Source of the DNA: an uncultured Clostridia bacterium
Lineage (GTDB): Bacteria > Bacillota > Clostridia > Lachnospirales > Anaerotignaceae
Length of the DNA stretch: 15,189 nucleotides
Reading direction: 5' to 3'
Assembly (NCBI GenBank): GCA_937888765.1
Contig: CALASU010000068.1
Span: 1-15,189, forward strand
The notes beneath the pieces are model-generated. The model ran no database searches, was not told the origin of the DNA, and saw only the letters and a program-made list of their open reading frames with translations. Both the position numbers and the translations under genes were made by a program. Positions 1 to 5,650 of the stretch are shown piece after piece (position 1 is the stretch's first letter; every line of letters begins with the position of its first letter).

Positions 1-617
1 CCTATACTATTGGCGGGGACACTGCGGGAGAAGGCAGTGACTATTTTACGGCACAGGTGATTGACAACATCACAGGGGAACAGATGGCACGGCTCAGATG
101 GAGAAGATGTGATGAAGATACCTATGCAAAGCAGGTATATTGTCTGGGAATGTATTACAACACAGCACTGCTTGCGATAGAAGTCAATTTTTCCACGCAT
201 CCGCAGAAGGTGTTGGAATATCTCAGATATCCGAAGCTGTATGTGCGGGAGGTCATGGACAATTATACGGGAAAGCTGCGGCAGTCGTATGGATTTCAGA
301 CAAACGGGCTGACAAGACCAGTACTGCTTGCGAAGCTGACGGAATTTCTGCGGGATAATGTGCAGTTAGTGTATGATAGGGACACGCTGGAAGAATGTCT
401 TTGCTTTATCCGAACCGAAAGCGGCAGAGCAGAAGCGGAACTTGGCAAGCATGATGACCTTGTGATGGCGTATGGGATTGCCCTGATGGCGAGAGGTCAG
501 CAGAGAATGACAGAAGAAAGCTTGCAGAAGCAGAAAAAGTGGACTGCGGATATGTGGGAAGATTACAGAAATGCAGATGCTGCAGGAAAGAAATATCTGA
601 AAGAAAAGTGGAAATAA
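1..617 (+). CDS. terL: Phage terminase large subunit, C-terminal nuclease part (5' end outside window)
   Basis: The reading frame is open from base 3, upstream of the first possible start (GTG at 57), so the gene enters from the left and only its last 204 or so codons are present. These encode the RNase H-like nuclease that cuts concatemeric phage DNA into genome lengths during packaging. The three acidic metal-binding positions can be placed: Asp in GGDTAGEGSD (codon at 18-20), Glu in LLAIEVNF (codon at 180-182), and the Asp pair in HDDLVMAYGIAL (453-458), the usual DDxxxA signature of the family. The ATPase half (Walker A/B) would lie before the window. The tail ends in a charged Lys/Trp-rich segment. 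The portal follows 14 bases later, the standard terminase-portal order. Family assignment is firm; the packaging type (cos or headful) cannot be told from this fragment. Confidence 0.9.
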   Translation, partial: YTIGGDTAGEGSDYFTAQVIDNITGEQMARLRWRRCDEDTYAKQVYCLGMYYNTALLAIEVNFSTHPQKVLEYLRYPKLYVREVMDNYTGKLRQSYGFQTNGLTRPVLLAKLTEFLRDNVQLVYDRDTLEECLCFIRTESGRAEAELGKHDDLVMAYGIALMARGQQRMTEESLQKQKKWTADMWEDYRNADAAGKKYLKEKWK

Positions 618-621
618 GGGT

Positions 622-629
622 GGTGAGAG
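622..629 (+). promoter_or_regulatory. Ribosome binding site deciding a TTG start for the portal gene
   Basis: GGTGAGAG lies 2-10 bases before the TTG at 632, right after the terminase stop (615-617). The portal frame stays open upstream into the terminase gene (to GTG 539), and in-frame GTG codons occur at 620 and 623, but these sit within or on the Shine-Dalgarno stretch itself. TTG 632 is therefore the best start, giving a Lys/Arg-rich N-terminus (MRKKDKRK). Confidence 0.6.
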
Positions 630-631
630 TT

Positions 632-2515
632 TTGCGAAAAAAGGATAAGAGAAAGCTGCAGATGTGGCAGGACAGACTTCGGGAAAATGAAGCGGCAATG
701 GCTGTGGAGCAGACGAATATGCAGCGGCGTACAGAATTATATGAAGGTACAAGATATATTGAAACGCCGCCGAATACAAAGACGAAAAAGACGGAAGAAT
801 ATGCGAGCAATGTACGTAATATCGTAGCGGAGCTGATCGAGGCGCAGGTAGACAGTGCGGTGCCGATGCCGAGAGTGACCGCAAGAAGAAAAGCAGAGGA
901 AGGTCTGGCAAAAACGGCGGAGGATTATCTGAAAAATGAAATGGACAGGCTTCCATTTGAACGGCTGAATGATCTGGATGAACGGATTTCGCCAATACAG
1001 GGCGGAGATATTTTCTTCGTGGAATGGGACAGCGACAGGCACACGCATCATACACGGGGAGAATTATGTGTGAGTATTCTGCATCCCAGACAGGTCATTT
1101 TTCAGGATGGTGTGAATGAAATCAATGATATGGATTATCTCATCATCAACATGGGGATGACGAAAAAACATATTTTGGAAAAATGGGGCGTGGATGTAGA
1201 GCAGGAAACGGAAAGTGACCCCGAAAGCAGAGGCGGTACAAGTCTTGCAGAAGATGTGGTAACCGTACATATGGGATATTTCCGTAATCCAAAAGGCGGT
1301 ATCGGACGATTTGTATGGGTCAATGATGTGGTTCTGGAAGAATTGGAAGATTATCAGGCAAGAAAAAAGAGATGCTGTGCAAAATGCGGCGGGGATATGA
1401 CAGGAGAAGAAGTCTGCCCCTATTGTGGAAGCCGAAAGAGTGAAGAACAGGACAGGGATGTATTTACATTATATGAAGATATCGTAAGAAGTGACGGCAG
1501 TGTGATTTCGCAGTACGAACAGGTGGAACAGATGCCAGAGAAAGGGATGCAGCCATTGATGATGGATACATGGGGGAATGCCTATGAGGCACAGCCTGTG
1601 ACGATAACCAGACCGAGGGAGATTCCTTATTATAAGCCTGATATTTACCCCATTGTAATCAGAAAAAATGTGAGCGTATGGGGAAAGGTGCTGGGCGACA
1701 GCGATGTTGATAAAATCGCTGACCAGCAGAATATGATTAAAAAATGTGATACCCGTGTGCAGGAAAAACTGGATCTGGGCGGCAGTGTGCTGACGCAGGG
1801 AGAAGAAACAGAACTGGAATATACAGATGAACAGCTGAAAATTGTACGTTTCAAAACACCTGCAGAACGGTCTTTGTTTGGGGTACACAACCTGCAGGTG
1901 GATACGAGCTTTGACCAGATGGCGGCAAATGAATGCTATGAGCAGGCAAGGCGTATTCTAGGGATTACAGACAGCTTTCAGGGCAGACCGGACAGGACAG
2001 CTACCAGTGGGACGGCAAAGCAGATCGCAGTGGCACAGTCAGCAGGTCGTTTGGAAAGCAAACGCATTATGAAAAATGCAACGTATGCGGATTTATATGA
2101 AGTAATGTTCAAATTTCTGCTTGCGTACAGCGATGAGCCGAGAAGTGTAAGGCACAAAAATGTGGATGGCAGCACAACATACAGTGAGTTCAACAAATAT
2201 GATTATCTGGCACAGGATGCGGCCGGGGAATGGTATTGGATAGATGATTTTCTGTTTGGCGTGGACAACAGCAGTGTACTGACGGGAAACAGAGAAGCAA
2301 TGTGGCAGGAAATTCGGATGAATCTGCAGACAGGTGCTTTCGGGAATCCGCAGGAAACAGATACGCTGATTTTATTCTGGAGCATGATGGCAAAACAGCA
2401 GTATCCTTTTGCGGCAGAGATCAAGGAGCAGCTGGAAAGCAAAAGGCAGGAAAATCAGCCAAATCTGATAAATCAGACAAGTCAGAACGGAAAGGTGGTG
2501 AATGGATATGAGTAA
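632..2515 (+). CDS. Phage portal protein with an inserted zinc-ribbon motif
   Basis: About 627 residues from a TTG start. Portals form a dodecameric ring at one capsid vertex through which DNA is packaged and ejected. Support comes from size, position after the terminase, and the segment DRTATSGTAKQIAVAQSAGR with the following helix (about residues 450-485), which resembles the sGtA-type region of large P22-like portals of short-tailed phages. The central part has the acidic and aromatic-rich pattern of portal wing and stem domains. An unusual insertion lies at about residues 245-270: C249-x2-C252-x9-C262-x2-C265 (bases 1376-1426), a typical zinc-ribbon spacing, followed by a charged RKSEEQDRD stretch. 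The C-terminus is Gln/Asn-rich. The gene ends overlapping the start of a 41-codon gene by 8 bases (ATGAGTAA). Portal identity is fairly sure; zinc binding is inferred from Cys spacing. Confidence 0.85.
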   Translation: MRKKDKRKLQMWQDRLRENEAAMAVEQTNMQRRTELYEGTRYIETPPNTKTKKTEEYASNVRNIVAELIEAQVDSAVPMPRVTARRKAEEGLAKTAEDYLKNEMDRLPFERLNDLDERISPIQGGDIFFVEWDSDRHTHHTRGELCVSILHPRQVIFQDGVNEINDMDYLIINMGMTKKHILEKWGVDVEQETESDPESRGGTSLAEDVVTVHMGYFRNPKGGIGRFVWVNDVVLEELEDYQARKKRCCAKCGGDMTGEEVCPYCGSRKSEEQDRDVFTLYEDIVRSDGSVISQYEQVEQMPEKGMQPLMMDTWGNAYEAQPVTITRPREIPYYKPDIYPIVIRKNVSVWGKVLGDSDVDKIADQQNMIKKCDTRVQEKLDLGGSVLTQGEETELEYTDEQLKIVRFKTPAERSLFGVHNLQVDTSFDQMAANECYEQARRILGITDSFQGRPDRTATSGTAKQIAVAQSAGRLESKRIMKNATYADLYEVMFKFLLAYSDEPRSVRHKNVDGSTTYSEFNKYDYLAQDAAGEWYWIDDFLFGVDNSSVLTGNREAMWQEIRMNLQTGAFGNPQETDTLILFWSMMAKQQYPFAAEIKEQLESKRQENQPNLINQTSQNGKVVNGYE

Positions 2516-2633
2516 AAATGGGCTGAATGTAGGCAGAGGTGGTTCTATGGAAGTAAAAGCACCAAAAAACGGCGAAGTGGAGAAAAAGACTGCACCAAAT
2601 AAGCAGAAAGGCGGCGACCTGAGAGCAAAATAA
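2508..2633 (+). CDS. Small basic phage protein, 41 aa, unknown function
   Basis: ATG at 2508 lies inside the end of the portal gene (overlap ATGAGTAA, 8 bases), with GGTGGTG about 8 bases upstream, so translation is probably coupled to the portal. The product starts MSKNGLNVGRGGSMEV, is rich in Lys, Gly and Asn, and ends GGDLRAK; no hydrophobic segment or Cys is present. It is too short for standard ORF cut-offs. Its fixed place between portal and scaffold suggests a minor head or assembly factor, but I do not recognise a family. The good ribosome site, the overlapping start and the compact arrangement argue that it is a real gene. Confidence 0.6.
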   Translation: MSKNGLNVGRGGSMEVKAPKNGEVEKKTAPNKQKGGDLRAK

Positions 2634-2681
2634 AATGGTGCAGAAGAAACAGGAAAAATAACAAAGAGTGGAGGTGAAAAA

Positions 2682-3356
2682 ATGGAATATGAAGATTTTG
2701 AAGATGTATTTTCTGAAGAAGAGGAATGGGAAGAAGACTTTACGGAAAGAAATCCAGATGAAGAATCTGAAGTAGTCGATTGGGAAGAAGACGGCTATGA
2801 AGAAGCTGCGGATTGGGAAGAGGAAGGTTACGAAGAAGATGATGACTGGGAAGAGGAAGAACAGGAAGCATTTGAGGAAGTGCCTGATCTTTCCCTGAGA
2901 GAAGGAATGCAGATGCTTCCTGAAGAACTTCGGCTGGTGCAGAAGGCACAGGAGATTGTAAGAAAGCAGGAGCAGCAGGAAGCAGATCATTTTATGGAAA
3001 AGGAATTTCTGGCATTGCAGAAAGAATTTCCTGACTGTGGCTTGCGTGAAGTAGGAGAATTGCTGCAGACCGAGGCAGGCAAAAAAGCCCTGCAGCTTTG
3101 GAAAAGCGTGGATATTCCACTGGCGGATGCCTATGCGGCAACACATCGTATCCAGATTCAGGAAAGACAGCATGCGGCAATCAGACAGGGCATTCTGAAT
3201 CAGATGAACGGTAAACGCCACCTGACACAGACAAGAGGCGGGCAGGAAAGAATGGAAATGCCTGCGGATGTAAGAAGAGAATTCAGAAAGTATTTTCCAA
3301 ATGCATCTGATAAGGAAATTGAAAAAATGTACAGAAAAAATCAACAGCAGGAATAA
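2682..3356 (+). CDS. Probable capsid scaffolding protein, highly acidic N-terminus
   Basis: 224 residues, preceded by GGAGGTGA at 2670-2677. The first 66 or so residues are extremely acidic (Asp/Glu about half) with Trp and Tyr spaced in three 11-residue units, DWEEDGYEEAA, DWEEEGYEEDD, DWEEEEQEAFE (residues 33-65). Residues 70-190 are predicted helical and rich in Gln, Glu, Lys and Arg. The C-terminal 30 residues are basic and helical (VRREFRKYFPNASDKEIEKM), like the capsid-binding tails of scaffolds. The gene sits between portal and major capsid genes, the usual place for a scaffold, which directs shell assembly and is then removed. No Ser protease motif (prohead protease) is seen here or nearby, so removal would be by exit rather than self-cleavage. 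Function is inferred from position, charge pattern and helicity. Confidence 0.7.
   Translation: MEYEDFEDVFSEEEEWEEDFTERNPDEESEVVDWEEDGYEEAADWEEEGYEEDDDWEEEEQEAFEEVPDLSLREGMQMLPEELRLVQKAQEIVRKQEQQEADHFMEKEFLALQKEFPDCGLREVGELLQTEAGKKALQLWKSVDIPLADAYAATHRIQIQERQHAAIRQGILNQMNGKRHLTQTRGGQERMEMPADVRREFRKYFPNASDKEIEKMYRKNQQQE
2778..2876 (+). repeat. Three tandem 33-bp coding repeats (DWEE/GYEE units)
   Basis: Three adjacent in-frame 33-base units within the scaffold-like gene, each coding an 11-residue acidic block starting Asp-Trp-Glu-Glu. The units differ at several synonymous and non-synonymous positions, so they are not a very recent duplication. Confidence 0.7.
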
Positions 3357-3375
3357 AGCATAAGGAGGGACAGAG

Positions 3376-3735
3376 ATGTTTCAGGTAAAAGACAGAATGA
3401 TTACAAGCGTAGAGCCTTTTGCATATCTGCCTGTGACAGAGGGCGAAATCTATACAGTGGGTGAGGCTCTGATGATGCAGGAAAAAGCAACAAAATGCGG
3501 CGAAGCAGAAAAGCCTACACATATCTGTATGGGTGCAGGTGACGGCGAAAAAGTGCCGGCAATGCCTGTACTGGATACGACAAGATTTGAAGTGCCCTAT
3601 ACAGCATTGCCTACAGTTGGTGCAAAAGTAATGCTTGCGCTGGATGGGCTGCAGGTAACAGCAGCAGAAGGTGGTGCGTTTACGATTGTATCTGTGGATA
3701 CAGAAGCGCATACGGTAACGGGGTATTTTAGATAA
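3376..3735 (+). CDS. Putative capsid decoration (head-stabilising) protein
   Basis: 119 residues, start ATG preceded by AAGGAGG at 3363-3369. The sequence is mostly short beta-strand-like stretches separated by Gly, Pro and Thr turns (for example DGLQVTAAEGGAFTIVSVD near the C-terminus, ending TVTGYFR). No membrane segment or signal peptide is seen. A small, beta-rich protein directly before the major capsid gene is the common place and size for decoration proteins that clamp capsomers of HK97-fold shells; the N-terminal PFAYLPVTEGEIYTVGEAL and the mid segment around CMGAGDGEKVP fit a small beta-barrel. I recognise no specific family member, so the role is inferred from size, fold type and neighbours. 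Confidence 0.5.
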   Translation: MFQVKDRMITSVEPFAYLPVTEGEIYTVGEALMMQEKATKCGEAEKPTHICMGAGDGEKVPAMPVLDTTRFEVPYTALPTVGAKVMLALDGLQVTAAEGGAFTIVSVDTEAHTVTGYFR

Positions 3736-3740
3736 GGCAG

Positions 3741-3840
3741 CGGGCTTCCGTCGGATCTGACTGAGCGACCATACTGGCGAAGCCAGTGAGAGCGAGGGAA
3801 CGACGGAAGGGTTAGCGGTTTTTCCTGAAAGGAAAAAGCC
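3741..3840 (+). ncRNA. Structured non-coding block before the capsid gene (three hairpins), function unknown
   Basis: This lies within the longest non-coding stretch of the window (3736-3896, 161 bases) and contains nested inverted repeats. CTTCCGTCG (3745-3753) pairs perfectly with CGACGGAAG (3801-3809). Inside it ACTGGC (3773-3778) pairs with GCCAGT (3782-3787) around a GAA loop. The flanking sequences TGAGCGACC and GAGAGCGAGG look alike. A third hairpin pairs GGTTTTTCCT (3817-3826) with AGGAAAAA-G-CC (3830-3840), ten pairs with one bulged G and a GAA loop. No U-run follows the last hairpin, so it is not a normal intrinsic terminator. It may be a leader RNA, an mRNA-stabilising or processing site for the capsid message, or a dispersed palindromic repeat copied from the host. 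It matches no riboswitch or ribozyme that I recognise. Confidence 0.5.
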
Positions 3841-3882
3841 AATTATAGAATATAGATGAAAAATAAAGAATCGAAGGGAAAA

Positions 3883-3890
3883 AAGGAGTG
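3883..3890 (+). promoter_or_regulatory. Strong ribosome binding site deciding the capsid ATG start
   Basis: AAGGAGTG, six bases before ATG 3897. An in-frame GTG at 3888 lies within this site and is therefore not a credible start. Confidence 0.8.
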
Positions 3891-3896
3891 AAAACA

Positions 3897-4910
3897 ATGA
3901 GTGGTATTGTATTTTCTCAGAGCAGTGGAGTAAATAATTCTGTATTTGGTAAAAGTCAGGAGCCTATTAAGGCAATGATTACAGCGGGCGTGGAAGGCTT
4001 TGAAAAAAGAAGCCTGCTGGAAAAGATCTTCTACATGGACAAAACAAAGAATTTTGCGGAAAAATATGCGACTATGACAGCAATCGGCGACTTTGAAGAT
4101 GTCGGCGAAAACGGTGCAACGCCTGAAAGCGGTATGCAGGAAGGTTTCTGCAAGGTGATCGAGCCTTCTACATGGAAAAACAGCTTTATCATTTCTCAGG
4201 AAATGATGGAAGATGCAAAGATTGGCGATATTCGCAACAGTGCGAAGCGTTTTACAACCTCTTACGGCAGAACAAGAGAAAAATTCGGTGCGAAGCTGCT
4301 GGCAAGCGGTGCAGAAAGCACGATGGAATTCGGCAAGAAAACATATTCCATTACCTGTGCAGACGGCAAGCCCATGTTCTGTGCGGAGCATCCTTCTGCG
4401 ACACAGGGCACAAAGTACTTACAGTCTAACCTGTTTAAGGGCGCATTCAGTCAGGAAGTGATGGATAAGATGCAGGAAATGATGCAGCAGTTCTGTGATG
4501 ATGACGGCAATCTGCAGAGCGTTATGCCTGATACGATCATCATTCCCAACAGCGGCCCTCTGAAACGTGCGGTATTTGCGGCGGTGGGCTCTGAACTGGA
4601 CCCTGAAACAAACAACAATGCATGGAACTTCCAGTGCGGTCTGTGGAATGTACTGGTATGGAACTATCTGCCCAACACCATCAACGGCAAGCCTTACTTC
4701 TTTATGGCAGACAGTCAGTATATGCAGGACTATGAATGTATGCCATGGCTGGATCGTATCAAGCTGAAAGTAAACAGCTACATTGACAACAATACAGATG
4801 CAAACGTATTCAAGGGCAGAAGCAGATTCGGCGCGGGCTTCAACAACTGGAGAGGCATTGCGCTGTGCGGCGAAGGCTTTGAAAACGGCACAGATCTGAC
4901 TGCAGAATAA
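3897..4910 (+). CDS. Major capsid protein, Mu gpT-like (HK97 fold)
   Basis: 337 residues from ATG 3897. It forms the icosahedral shell. The pattern follows the Mu-like major head subunit (gpT) group of HK97-fold proteins: N-terminal region with GVEGFEKRSLLEKIFYMDKT, an early stretch around GDFEDVGENGATPES, then long helices (EEMMEDAKIGDI-like) leading to a mid-region with FCAEHPSATQGT, the segment SVMPDTIIIPNSGPLKRAVF and the C-terminal NWRGIALCGEGFENG. The protein is less acidic than its neighbours and has the even composition of a shell protein. No separate protease is encoded nearby and no clear processed N-terminal delta domain is seen; the acidic scaffold upstream would take that role. 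The head-tail adaptor follows 17 bases after the stop. Identification as the capsid protein is firm; placement in the gpT-like group is likely. Confidence 0.85.
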   Translation: MSGIVFSQSSGVNNSVFGKSQEPIKAMITAGVEGFEKRSLLEKIFYMDKTKNFAEKYATMTAIGDFEDVGENGATPESGMQEGFCKVIEPSTWKNSFIISQEMMEDAKIGDIRNSAKRFTTSYGRTREKFGAKLLASGAESTMEFGKKTYSITCADGKPMFCAEHPSATQGTKYLQSNLFKGAFSQEVMDKMQEMMQQFCDDDGNLQSVMPDTIIIPNSGPLKRAVFAAVGSELDPETNNNAWNFQCGLWNVLVWNYLPNTINGKPYFFMADSQYMQDYECMPWLDRIKLKVNSYIDNNTDANVFKGRSRFGAGFNNWRGIALCGEGFENGTDLTAE

Positions 4911-4927
4911 GAGAGGGGGTTGCGTGA

Positions 4928-5650
4928 ATGGCGACAACATGGGAAGAACTGCAGGTAACCTGCCTGCAAAAGATTTTCAGTATTGACGGGGACGTGCTTG
5001 TAACGGACAGCAACACGCAGCCCTATATCAAGAGTATGCCCGCGGCGGCAAGTGAGGCTATGCTGCTTCTTTCAACGGCAGGTCGGGCATTTCAGAAATG
5101 TCTGACACTGGTGCAGCATGGGATGACTGCGGAAGAAACACCTAAAGAATCTGCAGAAGATGCAGGAACGGACGGGGATACAGGAGAAGCAGGCGAAACA
5201 GAAGAAACAGTGAACTATCAGGAAAGGATTGGCGGCTGGATTGCCTACAACCTGAAAGGCATGACGGGTGACTTTTATGCGCTGGACGAGGTACGGCTTG
5301 ACGATGGGGAGAAATATGAAGCATTTACAGGGTACAGAATGGAAGGTAGTGCAATCCTTCTGCTGCCGGCTTCACAAAAAGGGACGTTCCGCATCTGGTA
5401 CGAAGCCTATCCGCCCAGAATCACAAAGGATACCCCTGCGGATTTCGTGATCGACCTGCATCCCGAAGAGGTTTCGATGATTGCCCTGTATATGGCGGGG
5501 CAGTTATACAAGGATGATGATGTGAGCATCGCGCAGATCTATATGAATGAGTGGGCGACATGGCTGGAGGAACTCAAGGAAAGCGCAAAGCGGGTAAAAA
5601 GCAGAAACAGACGAAGCGGAAGCTGGAGCAGTGTGAAAGGGTGGTATTAA
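4928..5650 (+). CDS. Probable head-tail adaptor (connector) protein
   Basis: 240 residues, start ATG after GAGGGGG (4913-4919). The N-terminal 60 residues are helical with a DSNTQPYIKSMPAAASEAM segment, like adaptor proteins that dock on the portal ring. The middle has an acidic, low-complexity Glu/Thr/Gly linker (about residues 68-95). Residues 120-165 are beta-rich with FRIWYEAYPP, and the C-terminal half returns to helices (DLHPEEVSMIALYMAGQL, EWATWLEELKESAKR) ending in a basic, Trp-containing tail SRNRRSGSWSSVKGWY. The gene sits directly after the capsid gene and its TAA abuts the ATG of the hub gene, so the two are likely translated together. A head completion role is inferred from order and fold pattern; I recognise no named family with certainty. 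Confidence 0.6.
   Translation: MATTWEELQVTCLQKIFSIDGDVLVTDSNTQPYIKSMPAAASEAMLLLSTAGRAFQKCLTLVQHGMTAEETPKESAEDAGTDGDTGEAGETEETVNYQERIGGWIAYNLKGMTGDFYALDEVRLDDGEKYEAFTGYRMEGSAILLLPASQKGTFRIWYEAYPPRITKDTPADFVIDLHPEEVSMIALYMAGQLYKDDDVSIAQIYMNEWATWLEELKESAKRVKSRNRRSGSWSSVKGWY

Noticed and set aside
366..1055. Minus-strand frame of about 229 codons across the terminase-portal junction
   Set aside because: It spans two well-supported plus-strand genes and shows the same Phe/Pro/Ser-rich composition of reversed coding sequence.
2421..3344. Long open frame on the minus strand (about 307 codons)
   Set aside because: It lies antisense to the scaffold-like gene, is Phe/Cys/Leu-rich because of purine-rich coding on the other strand, and lacks a ribosome site and recognisable domains. 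It is a shadow frame.
3741..3840. Hammerhead or other self-cleaving ribozyme
   Set aside because: CTGA and GAA pieces are present, but the conserved CUGANGA and GAAA core with proper spacing is not.
3817..3840. Intrinsic transcription terminator before the capsid gene
   Set aside because: A good hairpin is present but no U-run follows on the plus strand, and termination before the capsid gene would make little sense. It is kept only as part of the structured block.
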